Below, piece after piece: positions 30,411 through 42,956 of a stretch of 64,000 nucleotides of DNA. The notes beneath the pieces are model-generated. The model saw nothing but the letters and a program-made list of their open reading frames with translations, had not been told where the DNA came from and did no database searches. The position numbers and the translations under genes are program-made. The number at the start of each line of letters is the position of its first letter. Position 1 is the first letter of the stretch. The DNA comes from Antedon bifida (Eukaryota > Echinodermata > Crinoidea > Comatulida > Antedonidae): positions 62,001 through 126,000 of the forward strand of contig OY727093.1 of NCBI GenBank assembly GCA_963402885.1, read 5' to 3'.

Positions 30411-33400
30411 AAGAATACGATTCATACGTATACATGCACATCAGTTAAATCTCTATTATGTATGTGTAGCGTTACTACAGTGGGTATACGATTCATACGT
30501 ATACACATCCACATCAGTTAAATAGTGCGTGCTTATCTCTATTATGTATGTATATCGTTACTACAGTGGGTATACGATTCATACGTATACACATCCACAT
30601 CAGTTAAATAGTGCGTGCTTATCTCTATTATGTATGTATATCGTTACTACAGTGGGTATACGATTCATACGTATACATCCACATCAGTTAAATAGTGCGT
30701 GCTTATCTCTATTATGTATGTATATCGTTACTACAGTGGGTATACGATTCATACGTATACATCCACATCAGTTAAATAGTGCGTGCTTATCTCTATTATG
30801 TACGTGTATCGTTACTACAGTGGGTATACGATTCATACGTATACATCCACATCAGTTAAATAGTGCGTGCTTATCTCTATTATGTATGTATATCGTTACT
30901 ATGGGTATACGATTCATACGTATACACATCCACATCAGTTAAATAGTGCGTGCTTATCTCTATTATGTATGTATATCGTTACTACAGTTGGTATACGATT
31001 CATACGTATACACATCCACATCAGTTAAATAGTGCGTGCTTATCTCTATTATGTATGTATATCGTTACTACAGTGGGTATACGATTCATACGTATACACA
31101 TCCACATCAGTTAAATAGTGCGTGCTTATCTCTATTATGTATGTATATCGTTACTACAGTGGGTATACGATTCATACGTATACATCCACATCAGTTAAAT
31201 AGTGCGTGCTTATCTCTATTATGTATGTATGTATATCGTTACTACAGTGGGTATACGATTCATACGTATACACATCCACATCAGTTAAATAGTGCGTGCT
31301 TATCTCTATTATGTATGTATATCGTTACTACAGTGGGTATACGATTCATACGTATACACATCCACATCAGTTAAATAGTGCGTGCTTATCTCTATTATGT
31401 ATGTATGTATATCGTTACTACAGTGGGTATACGATTCATACGTATACATCCACATCAGTTAAATAGTGCGTGCTTATCTCTATTATGTATGTATATCGTT
31501 ACTACAGTGGGTATACGATTAATACGTATACACATCCACATCAGTTAAATAGTGCGTGCTTATCTCTATTATGTATGTATGTATATCGTTACTACAGTGG
31601 GTATACGATTCATACGTATACATCCATATCAGTTAAATAGTGCGTGCTTATCTCTATTATGTATGTGTAGCGTTACTACAGTGGGTATACGATTCATACG
31701 TATACACATCCACATCAGTTAAATAGTGCGTGCTTATCTCTATTATGTATGTGTAGCGTTACTACAGTTGGTATACGATTCATACGTATACACATCCACA
31801 TCAGTTAAATAGTGCGTGCTTATCTCTATTATGTATGTATGTATATCGTTACTACAGTGGGTATACGATTCATACGTATACATCCACATCAGTTAAATAG
31901 TGCGTGCTTATCTCTATTATGTATGTATATCGTTACTACAGTGGGTATACGATTCATACGTATACACATCCACATCAGTTAAATAGTGCGTGCTTATCTC
32001 TATTATGTATGTATATCGTTACTACAGTGGGTATACGATTCATACGTATACACATCCACATCAGTTAAATAGTGCGTGCTTATCTCTATTATGTATGTGT
32101 ATCGTTACTACAGTGGGTATACGATTCATACGTATACATCCACATCAGTTAAATAGTGCGTGCTTATCTCTATTATGTATGTATATCGTTACTACAGTGG
32201 GTATACGATTCATACGTATACACATCCACATCAGTTAAATAGTGCGTGCTTATCTCTATTATGTATGTATATCGTTACTACAGTGGGTATACGATTCATA
32301 CGTATACACATCCACATCAGTTAAATAGTGCGTGCTTATCTCTATTATGTATGTGTAGCGTTACTACAGTGGGTATACGATTCATACGTATACATCCACA
32401 TCAGTTAAATAGTGCGTGCTTATCTCTATTATGTATGTGTAGCGTTACTACAGTGGGTATACGATTCATACGTATACATCCACATCAGTTAAATAGTGCG
32501 TGCTTATCTCTATTATGTATGTATATCGTTACTACAGTGGGTATACGATTCATACGTATACACATCCACATCAGTTAAATAGTGCGTGCTTATCTCTATT
32601 ATGTATGTATGTATATCGTTACTACAGTGGGTATACGATTCATACGTATACATCCACATCAGTTAAATAGTGCGTGCTTATCTCTATTATGTATGTATAT
32701 CGTTACTACAGTGGGTATACGATTCATACGTATACATCCACATCAGTTAAATAGTGCGTGCTTATCTCTATTATGTATGTATATCGTTACTACAGTGGGT
32801 ATACGATTAATACGTATACATCCACATCAGTTAAATAGTGCGTGCTTATCTCTATTATGTATGTATATCGTTACTACAGTGGGTATACGATTCATACGTA
32901 TACATCCACATCAGTTAAATAGTGCGTGCTTATCTCTATTATGTATGTATATCGTTACTACAGTGGGTATACGATTCATACGTATACACATCCACATCAG
33001 TTAAATAGTGCGTGCTTATCTCTATTATGTATGTATATCGTTACTACAGTGGGTATACGATTCATACGTATACACATCCACATCAGTTAAATAGTGCGTG
33101 CTTATCTCTATTATGTATGTGTATCGTTACTACAGTGGGTATACGATTCATACGTATACATCCACATCAGTTAAATAGTGCGTGCTTATCTCTATTATGT
33201 ATGTATATCGTTACTACAGTGGGTATACGATTCATACGTATACACATCCACATCAGTTAAATAGTGCGTGCTTATCTCTATTATGTATGTATATCGTTAC
33301 TACAGTGGGTATACGATTCATACGTATACACATCCACATCAGTTAAATAGTGCGTGCTTATCTCTATTATGTATGTGTAGCGTTACTACAGTGGGTATAC

Positions 33401-34670
33401 GATTCATACGTATACATCCACATCAGTTAAATAGTGCGTGCTTATCTCTATTATGTATGTGTAGCGTTACTACAGTGGGTATACGATTCATACGTATACA
33501 TCCACATCAGTTAAATAGTGCGTGCTTATCTCTATTATGTATGTATATCGTTACTACAGTGGGTATACGATTCATACGTATACACATCCACATCAGTTAA
33601 ATAGTGCGTGCTTATCTCTATTATGTATGTATGTATATCGTTACTACAGTGGGTATACGATTCATACGTATACATCCACATCAGTTAAATAGTGCGTGCT
33701 TATCTCTATTATGTATGTATATCGTTACTACAGTGGGTATACGATTCATACGTATACATCCACATCAGTTAAATAGTGCGTGCTTATCTCTATTATGTAT
33801 GTATATCGTTACTACAGTGGGTATACGATTAATACGTATACATCCACATCAGTTAAATAGTGCGTGCTTATCTCTATTATGTATGTGTATCGTTACTACA
33901 GTGGGTATACGATTAATACGTATACATCCACATCAGTTAAATAGTGCGTGCTTATCTCTATTATGTATGTATATCGTTACTACAGTGGGTATACGATTAA
34001 TACGTATACACATCCACATCAGTTAAATAGTGCGTGCTTATCTCTATTATGTATGTATATCGTTACTACAGTGGGTATACGATTCATACGTATACACATC
34101 CACATCAGTTAAATAGTGCGTGCTTATCTCTATTATGTATGTGTAGCGTTACTACAGTGGGTATACGATTCATACGTATACATCCACATCAGTTAAATAG
34201 TGCGTGCTTATCTCTATTATGTATGTGTAGCGTTACTACAGTGGGTATACGATTCATACGTATACATCCACATCAGTTAAATAGTGCGTGCTTATCTCTA
34301 TTATGTATGTATATCGTTACTACAGTGGGTATACGATTCATACGTATACACATCCACATCAGTTAAATAGTGCGTGCTTATCTCTATTATGTATGTATGT
34401 ATATCGTTACTACAGTGGGTATACGATTCATACGTATACATCCACATCAGTTAAATAGTGCGTGCTTATCTCTATTATGTATGTATATCGTTACTACAGT
34501 GGGTATACGATTCATACGTATACATCCACATCAGTTAAATAGTGCGTGCTTATCTCTATTATGTATGTATATCGTTACTACAGTGGGTATACGATTCATA
34601 CGTATACACATCCACATCAGTTAAATAGTGCGTGCTTATCTCTATTATGTATGTATATCGTTACTACAGT
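30411..34670. repeat. 84-90-bp minisatellite, about 50 copies, with 1022-bp higher-order repeat
   Basis: A 4.26-kb array whose monomer contains AGTTAAATAGTGCGTGCTTA, TCTCTATTATGTATG and a hairpin. Monomers differ by a 2-bp insertion (TACACATCC versus TACATCC), a 4-bp GTAT insertion, GTAG versus GTAT, and one loop base. Each copy carries the inverted repeat GTATACG-7 nt-CGTATAC (for example 30483-30503). Variant order repeats: 31990-33011 is copied at 33012-34033 (period 1022 bp, 12 monomers). A third, shortened copy starts at 34034. Frames of 82-140 codons here are repeat artefacts. Confidence 0.98.
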
Positions 34671-34676
34671 GCTGAT

Positions 34677-35191
34677 CGTCAATCAATTGAATTGAATAAT
34701 ATTAAATTATTTCCATAATATGCTTCTTAACTGATAATAATAAATACAATGTTTGTGTGACGAACAACAGTTGGGGAATCTCTTTCATATTTATCATGCG
34801 TTTTAATTAGAGAAGATAATTTAATACTTAAGCTAATCTCAGATTTAAATTTAATACATTACTGAATCAGTTACTCATATTAAACTAAAATAGTTGTGAA
34901 AGATACCAAAAGTAATACTGAGTTTACAAATAATTCGTCAATCAATTGAATTGAATAATATTAAATTATTTCCATAATATGCTTCTTAACTGATAATAAT
35001 AAATACAATGTTTGTGTGACGAACAACAGTTGGGGAATCTCTTTCATATTTATCATGCGTTTTAATTAGAGAAGATAATTTAATACTTAAGCTAATCTCA
35101 GATTTAAATTTAATACATTACTGAATCAGTTACTCATATTAAACTAAAATAGTTGTGAAAGATACCAAAAGTAATACTGAGTTTACAAATA
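34677..35191. repeat. 259-bp tandem duplication, near-perfect
   Basis: 34677-34935 and 34936-35191 appear identical by eye, starting CGTCAATCAATTGAATTG and ending GAGTTTACAAATAA. It abuts the end of the large minisatellite, so the two may share a history of local duplication. Absence of divergence implies a recent event, or an assembly artefact. Confidence 0.95.
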
Positions 35192-37826
35192 AATATATTC
35201 AGTTTATTCGCTATTATTGTTTGCAATTATAAAACCGTATTTATTTTTAAATTAACTGAAATAATAACGAGTACAGACGCAATACATTCGTGGTCACATG
35301 TATGGCAATTCCTCGGTGGATAAAGTAAAACGCAAATGTATCAAGTAATCGCCTTGTCCAACCTAATTATATGTGTATTCTCTGTCTATTCTCTATCATA
35401 TGTTGCTATCGCACTTAAAATTGTATAATTTAATATTTAAAAGAACGCAAGTAAAATACCACTGAAATAACACATTGTCATTCTTAGTATCATTATCCTT
35501 CAAGATTTAATCGATTTAAAAAATAATATATTCTTATTCGGGAACTAAATTATAGTTATATCTATCTATTAATTTTAGCCATTTATATTTAATATTTGCT
35601 ACTGTGTATATTGAATGTTCTTTACAAATTGCAACCTCTATAATAAGTTTACGATAAGTTGTGCCGTTGTTTATGGTTTTCTGAATAAAAATGCAATTAA
35701 ACAACTGACCCACAATTACTTGTTATTAAGTAACTGTCACGCATCATTTACCTAATAGTTTTATAAATGTATCAACACTACAAACCTGCCACTCAATTGT
35801 CATAAATACATAATTATACTCAATACGTATCTGTGTCGAGTATGGTGCTATAAAAACACACATTTTCAAAATTAGCGTGGTTGTTAAAATATTCAGTATT
35901 CACATATTAGTAATGCATTCTGATAAGCAACAGAAGGCTTAAGTTAATTTGATAAGAACTGTATTGTTGTTAGTTTCTTTATGAATTTCAATAGTGGGTC
36001 TAATGGCACTATTCTTGTGAGCATGTCGCAATATTGTTATTCGTAGTGAATAATCTAGAAAGCTTTATATTATTATATCATAATGGTTCTTTCATTTAAA
36101 ATGACAGGTGAAACGATGTATGAATGTAGATCGGTATAGAGTAACGTGACCATAATTTGAAAACTATAATGGAATTTCAATTTCTATGTATTTTAATGTA
36201 CTGTGCCATTAATATACCATGAAACAGTGATTGATTATTTTAAATCATCCTCGGTGTGGTTAGGGAATTTATTTTCAAGCTATTATTTCCAAGACCATAT
36301 CCCATTGTTATGAAAATGGAGAATACGTTTCTCGAACAGCCATTCTTCTCGTGGAGAGAGTTACGCTTTTATGTCAAACCCCTCCTCCCTTTCGTCCAAC
36401 AAAATGTTTGTGATTTTTTATATTTCCAGCTATTTTACGAATTCTTTATTTTCGTGAATTTATTGAGAAAATAATTATTATGAATTGCCTGATTTTCAAC
36501 ATACAGAGGATACACACATTATAATGTTAGGGAGTGCCTGAGTCAGTAATTCATGAGTAAAAAATGGCTTATAGTACTAATTTTATTATTAATATTGATT
36601 ATTAAAAATTGTAAAAACATACAACCACGCTATGATGTTGAAAGCGTTATAGAATGAATGGAAGATTCCACTCCCTCGAGGAACACTCCTCCTTTGTAAC
36701 CGACTGGCTAACATTCATTTTTCTGTCGTTACAATGACAGGTTACAGTATATATTCTCATACGTCGTTTTATTAATGTAAAGAAGACCTGGCAATCTTTT
36801 ATAAGGAAATATTTAATTCGAAATTAAATGTAATATACAGTAAAACTAAGTCTATGAAGGTAAGAAATTCTTATAGTACCGTATAAAACCTTTATATTAG
36901 TTGTTAATTTTTATGCTGTTTCCGCGTAATTACTTTGCACATAAGGCTTAATAAGGAAAATGTTGATCAGCATGGTGGCCAATGTTTTAAGCTTGCGATG
37001 TGTTAAATGTTTCTTTACATGCTTAAAACGACAATAATCGCCATAGTGGTCAACTTCTTAATTGATTTAATGTATTTTGTAGGCCTTATGTTCTGATAGA
37101 GTTCATTTGCAATCATTTAGACAAAAGTTATTGAATATTATTACATTTTCTAAACGATTTGTAGGCTATACTTAATGATGTCATGAGTAAATTCTTGCAA
37201 AGAACACCCGGTTCTCTGTACTTTATCGCCACATTGGCATTATCTGTCCGGTAGGCAAATGCTGCATAACGTTGCCAGGTCAGGCATTACATGTGATATA
37301 TGTGACTTTGTATTATAGAATGTGCCATGATACTGGGCACATTATATATCAACACCAAGAATCGCTTACTGCAATGTGTGTATATATCTCAGTGGTTGTT
37401 GTTTGGTTTCTTATAATATATTAGAATATTAATAATCATTAATATCATGATGAATTCAAGGATGTTTTATTCTTAATCATAAAATCATCAAAAACCAATA
37501 AATTGATGAATGAAATGTATTGTGTGTCATTAAACTGCTGCTGCTGTGATGAATGTAGGTGTATCGATTGTGTTGATTTAAACCATGTAGTACATTGTTA
37601 CTATAGTAATTACCGTTATTGTGCTTTTTATAATAATACTTCGTGTTCTTTGTTATTTTTTGTTTTGTTTCTTATCAAATCTTAATCCAAAATATTCTTA
37701 GTATTATATATATATAAACACATCAGGCAAAGAACATTAATTCTAAACCGCCCGGTGATATACTGAAATTTAATTAATTAATTTGAAACGATAAAGATGA
37801 GGAAATCTGTGAGAATGAGAAAAAGT
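35192..37826. other. AT-rich stretch, no gene supported
   Basis: Holds one weak splice-flanked 48-nt segment at 37203-37250 (all three frames open) and an isolated open frame at 36256-36474 with no recognisable domain. Confidence 0.4.
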
Positions 37827-37898
37827 CGCCCCAAACGAGACTCAAACTCGGACCGTCTGCTTGATATGCAGATGTCCTAACCATTAGACCACTGGGGC
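37827..37898 (-). tRNA. tRNA-like sequence (anticodon AUC), possible SINE head
   Basis: The minus strand folds into a full 72-nt cloverleaf. The acceptor is GCCCCAG/TTGGGGC, with a D arm GTCT/GGAC around AATGGTTA. The anticodon stem TCTGC/GCAGA encloses loop ATATCAA (U33, anticodon AUC), and the T stem has four of five pairs around TTTGAGT. Box A (TGGTCTAATGG) is good. Box B has T for the key C (GTTTGA instead of GTTCGA). A TTTTT run follows the 3' end by three bases. AUC would read Asp codons but is not a normal metazoan anticodon, and the D arm resembles tRNA-Glu. I favour a tRNA-derived SINE head or tRNA pseudogene over a working tRNA. Confidence 0.45.
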
Positions 37899-38119
37899 TT
37901 TCATGGTATTGTTCAAACTCGATTGGATAGCGACTCTTTAACATTCTCGGCGTGGTACGGTGGAACAACACTATATTATTACCCTAGATTTATAAAGTGC
38001 TTTATGTTGTTAAACCTCTCTAAGCGCTGATAATACAGTAGAAACTAAAGGGGAAAAAATAAACCCAACTCGAAATGTGGGGATACGCCCTTGTCGGTAA
38101 CCAGGGTTCGGTCTACATT

Positions 38120-38633
38120 GAACGCTGGTGATGACCATGTGGCTCGGTCATCCCAGACTGCCTGATCCTACCCTAGTAAAGAAACTGAACGCTGGTGATG
38201 ACCATGTGGCTCGGTCATCCCAGACTGCCTGATCCTACCCTAGTAAAGAAACTGAACGCTGGTGATGACCATGTGGCTCGGTCATCTCAGACTGCCTGAT
38301 CCTACCCTAGTAAAGAAACTAAACGCTGGTGATGACCATGTGGCTCGGTCATCCCAGACTGCCTGATCCTACCCTAGTAAAGAAACTGAACGCTGGTGAT
38401 GACCATGTGGCTCGGTCATCCCAGACTGCCTGATCCTACCCTAGTAAAGAAACTGAACGCTGGTGATGACCATGTGGCTCGGTCATCCCAGACTGCCTGA
38501 TCCTACCCTAGTAAAGAAACTGAACGCTGGTGATGATCATGTGTCTCGGCACGTCATCCCAGACTGCCTGATCCTACCCTAGTTGGCTCGGTCATCCCAG
38601 ACTCACGTGATCCTACCCTAGTAAAGAAACTGA
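38120..38633. repeat. 67-bp minisatellite, about 7-8 copies
   Basis: Unit GAACGCTGGTGATGACCATG ... CCTACCCTAGTAAAGAAACT. The first six copies are almost identical; the last one or two are rearranged, with a partial unit inserted around 38540-38600. Confidence 0.96.
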
Positions 38634-40082
38634 AACTATTAAAGTGAACAGGTTTACTGTATTCTTAAGTTAGGGACGACAGAAAGTGTGTTTCCCTGTT
38701 CACACTTATAAATATTGTACTGTGTACAGTATTATATTTTCTTATGTATCTTTTAAATAAATGATGGGGGCATGAGATTACTATACCTCCATCCGGTTCG
38801 GGATTTATGTTCGGAATAACGTTCTGCAGTTCAAAGAAATTTGTCTAAAAAAATTCCGTACAAAATGTTCCCTTCTGATATAGACTAATGGATAAAATGG
38901 AATTAAAAGGTAACCCAGCTCGAACGGCGCTGGTATCGGACTTGCGGGTTAAGATGAACAAATGTTGGCTTAGTGCTATATTATTTAATGGGAATTTACT
39001 GTCTGTTTAGGTTTTATGTGTACAAAATTCTCTGTAAAATTGCAGCATCGCATTTCTTTTGTTACACAAAGTAGATTGCTTAACAACATTGATTTTACCA
39101 AAACCCCTAAACGTATACTTCCCGTGTTGATGAAATATCTGAGAATCAATGTCATAGAACCCGTAATATAATGTATAGCTTTTATTTGAGTAATTGCTGT
39201 TTTTACTCCTTCAAGGTTCTATGTGTCACTATATTAAAAAACATTATTAAAGTGTACCGCTTTATGTTTTGTCAGTAACAAGAACGCTGTTATGAAATGA
39301 AAAATAATAGACGGATGTACAAGCTAAAAATGAAAAATGCACTGCAGACGGATGTATGCGTTAAAATGAAATCTGCGGGACTGCAGAGGGACGCACTGTA
39401 TAAGCGTAAAACGTACACAATTAAGTGAAAGATCAACAAGTTTGTTGTTTTTTAAATACTAGAATAATAGAGTATTTTTAACCAACCCAATATTTTAGAT
39501 TCCATGGACCAGACACTCTTTTATTAAACTAAACTAATCAATGAGTTTAAACATTTGCAGCTTTAAATTTGTATTATTTTTGTCATGATAAAGTTTATTT
39601 ATCTGCATAGCATTGCATTATGACATTCACCATTCATTTGTATCAAGACACTATGTGAAATGGCACGTTCTTTAGCAAGTTAATAAACAAAAATGAATTA
39701 TAACTTCTTCTGCCTCAGACTGTTTCGTTTTATTTTGAAACTATAGAAAGATATATCGGTTCCTTTTCATCTTTATTTTGTACAAAAGAAATATTCGTTT
39801 TCTTTATAAAAACAACTAAACTAAAATGACAGTAACTTTTAACTCACTAATGTAAATCTCTTTTGATATCCATCACTTTTAATATTGTGTAAATCGAAGT
39901 AATTCTTAATTGATCTTTTTTCTGTTAGAATAATTAAACTAAATACATAATAATAATAATTCTGTATAATTATATTTGTCACATCTTATTTTATTATCTT
40001 ATTCACATTCAATTAAAGGAATGCGATATAAATGTGTCTAACATAATAAGCAGCAATATATTGTCCTTCAACAGAGACATAA
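38634..40082. other. AT-rich stretch, no gene seen
   Basis: A short direct repeat (ACTGCAGACGGATGTA-like) occurs near 39340-39390; nothing else recognised. Confidence 0.4.
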
Positions 40083-40282
40083 CGTTCCCAATTGTTGTCT
40101 TTTTTACGCCAAAGCTTCGTTACTGTATTCCAGAACCATCTGTGGGCACGACATGGTGGTACGTGAGCACAGAGACCTAATTTTTTAAAGCCTCCTATCG
40201 TTCCCAATTGTTCGTCTTTTTACGCCAAAGCTTCGTTACTGTATTCGAGAACCATCACGACATGGTGGTAAACGAGCACATA
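40083..40282. repeat. 116-bp imperfect tandem duplication
   Basis: CGTTCCCAATTGTTGTC... at 40083 is repeated from 40199 with small indels. Shared blocks include ACGCCAAAGCTTCGTTACTG and CACGACATGGTGGTA. An older duplication than the 259-bp pair at 34.7 kb. Confidence 0.85.
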
Positions 40283-41492
40283 CTTACAGTAGTAAGATCA
40301 ATTGATTTCAAAGTACTATATTGTACGTCGAATTAACCACCTCATTTAGAAAGCACGTTTTGTCAATAACATTCAGATTCTGGTTTTAAAATGCTATTAC
40401 ATATAAGTTATTCTAAACATGCTTGGAATGTATGTACAATTTGAAATGTTTTGTCAAATAATGATCGTGATATGAATAAGAAGTGCAACTAATTGCTTCT
40501 ACTAGGTACACAAATAATAGTATATGGAAGAAACCTTCTGATCTTTTGAAAATTAATTGAAATTACTAGGCCTACATAAATACATTTATTATTATAAATT
40601 ACTAATGTCTGTAAAATGTATCTTTAAAGGACGAGTTGTTATATCTACCACAGAGCACAGATTGAAAGACATTTCCTTCTTGTACAGTCGTACAGATGCC
40701 GAAAATATCCATCATCAAACGGTCATCTCGTATTTTTCAGACTGAACCACAATGTAAATCAGGCATTTTAACTGATTGTGTAATCCTGGATAAATAATAT
40801 GTTGTTGATATCTCAAGAACAACTAACAAAAAATCCTCCCATTGTCCAATATCGTTTAATTAAATAAGTTCAGTAGATGAACATTATGTATATCTGACAT
40901 AACAAAATCAACTCTCTCTTGTTCACCACTCAGGCAATTAATGTCTACTGTTAATCTACTATTTCAAGTCAAGTACTTTCATGGATAACAATATTATGGA
41001 AGATTGGTATATTGCTTTACGGTCCTTATGTTCCCAATGTTTACTTTATCTCAATGATCAAGAAAATGCAATTTACACATTTTTCAGTAGGCCTACCTTT
41101 TAATAGTCCAGTCGTTGAAATTGTATTTATTTATAAGAAATGTATATACAGATTTTGAGGAAACATTCATTCAATATATTACTCACATGATCTGGCCTCA
41201 ATACGACATTGTTTTCAAAACATAGAATTTAATAAATAAGATTTATTTACCATTGTTAATAATTCCAATCTAAATTACAATTCTTACCCCAAGCAAGTAC
41301 ACTTTAATTGTTCGTAAAGATACAATGTTTGCAACATAACCGAATTAATGACGACATTAGCTTATATTAAGAACCCCACAGGGTAAAACAGTCTGACTCT
41401 TCTTTATAGTGAAATTAATGCATTTTATTATAATAAGAAACTCAGTAGTGTTATAACGGCTAAATGAAACTATTTGGGCAAATTCTTTATTA
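40283..41492. other. AT-rich stretch, no gene supported
   Basis: An open frame ends at 40745 after an acceptor-like TTTAAAG, but it has no recognisable domain and no partner exon. Confidence 0.35.
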
Positions 41493-42657
41493 TGTCATTT
41501 GCGATCTGTCAGTGTTATGTCCAAATCATGCCACATTGATATGTCATTTGCGATCTGTCAGTGTTATGTCCAAATCATGCCACATTGATATGTCATTCGC
41601 GATCTGTCAGTGTTATGTCCAAATCATGCCACATTATGTCATTTGCGATCTGTCAGTGTTATGTCCAAATCATGCCACATTGATATGTCATTCGCGATCT
41701 GTCAGTGTTATGTCCAAATCATGCCACATTATGTCATTTGCGATCTGTCAGTGTTATGTCCAAATCATGCCACATTGATATGTCATTTGCGATCTGTCAG
41801 TGTTATGTCCAAATCATGCCACATTATGTCATTTGCGATCTGTCAGTGTTATGTCCAAATCATGCCACATTGATATGTCATTCGCGATCTGTCAGTGTTA
41901 TGTCCAAATCATGCCACATTGATATGTCATTTGCGATCTGTCAGTGTTATGTCCAAATCATGCCACATTGATATGTCATTCGCGATCTGTCAGTGTTATG
42001 TCCAAATCATGCCACATTGATATGTCATTTGCGATCTGTCAGTGTTATGTCCAAATCATGCCACATTGATATGTCATTCGCGATCTGTCAGTGTTATGTC
42101 CAAATCATGCCACATTGATATGTCATTTGCGATCTGTCAGTGTTATGTCCAAATCATGCCACATTGATATGTCATTTGCGATCTGTCAGTGTTATGTCCA
42201 AATCATGCCACATTGATATGTCATTCGCGATCTGTCAGTGTTATGTCCAAATCATGCCACATTGATATGTCATTCGCGATCTGTCAGTGTTATGTCCAAA
42301 TCATGCCACATTGATATGTCATTCGCGATCTGTCAGTGTTATGTCCAAATCATGCCACATTGATATGTCATTTGCGATCTGTCAGTGTTATGTCCAAATC
42401 ATGCCACATTGATATGTCATTTGCGATCTGTCAGTGTTATGTCCAAATCATGCCACATTGATATGTCATTTGCGATCTGTCAGTGTTATGTCCAAATCAT
42501 GCCACATTGATATGTCATTTGCGATCTGTCAGTGTTATGTCCAAATCATGCCACATTGATATGTCATTCGCGATCTGTCAGTGTTATGTCCAAATCATGC
42601 CACATTGATATGTCATTCGCGATCTGTCAGTGTTATGTCCAAATCATGCCACATTGA
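41493..42657. repeat. 49/46-bp minisatellite, about 24 copies
   Basis: Unit ATGTCATTTGCGATCTGTCA then GTGTTATGTCCAAATCATGC CACATTGAT, with a 46-bp form that lacks the final GAT and a TTTGCG/TTCGCG single-base variant. Otherwise almost identical throughout, indicating recent or ongoing homogenisation. Confidence 0.98.
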
Positions 42658-42745
42658 TTTACTTCAAAGTAATGTTGTTAAGCCGTTTTGTCTGGAAATA
42701 ATTTTCTGTGCATTCATGGTTGACTAGATAACCTGTTGTAAGCTG

Positions 42746-42864
42746 ATGTCGTTGACATTTTATCGTTTCGTTCTTAACCCGTGACCCTACTCTACCCTCT
42801 CCCCATGTCGTTGACATTTTATCGTTCTCGTTCCTAACCCGTGACCCTACTGTACCCTCTCCCC
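42746..42864. repeat. 59/60-bp tandem duplication
   Basis: Two copies of ATGTCGTTGACATTTTATCG ... GTGACCCTACTCTACCCTCTCCCC, differing by a few bases. Confidence 0.9.
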
Positions 42865-42910
42865 AGACGGTGTTATTCTTATTATGATTAATCTTCCATG
42901 TTTATTAAAT

Positions 42911-42956
42911 CATCATCATCATCATCATCATCATAATCATCATCGTCGTCGTCGTA
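42911..42956. repeat. (CAT)n/(CGT)n trinucleotide microsatellite
   Basis: About 15 triplets: CAT repeats that change to CGT at the right end. Confidence 0.95.

Noticed and set aside
30529-34624. Series of 80-140-codon frames on the plus strand
   Set aside because: They are translations of the minisatellite; many monomers are a multiple of three and stop-free, and no splice or start context supports them.
36256-36474. 72-codon frame
   Set aside because: No recognisable domain, no splice partner, AT-biased translation.
37203-37250. Splice-flanked 48-nt segment
   Set aside because: All three frames are open and the phase does not follow from candidate exon C (it would create a stop).
40013-40207. 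Minus-strand frame suspected to be a transposase fragment
   Set aside because: No catalytic motif recognisable; the segment is explained by the 116-bp duplication.
40557-40745. 62-codon frame ending in RTDAENIHHQTVISYFSD
   Set aside because: Looks mildly protein-like after an acceptor-like TTTAAAG, but no family, upstream exon or conservation can be shown.
41464-41971. Overlapping 87-104-codon frames
   Set aside because: Repeat artefacts of the 46/49-bp array.
22150-42657. Regularly spaced repeats that might suggest a CRISPR-like array
   Set aside because: Units are contiguous tandem copies without unique spacers, and the genome is eukaryotic.
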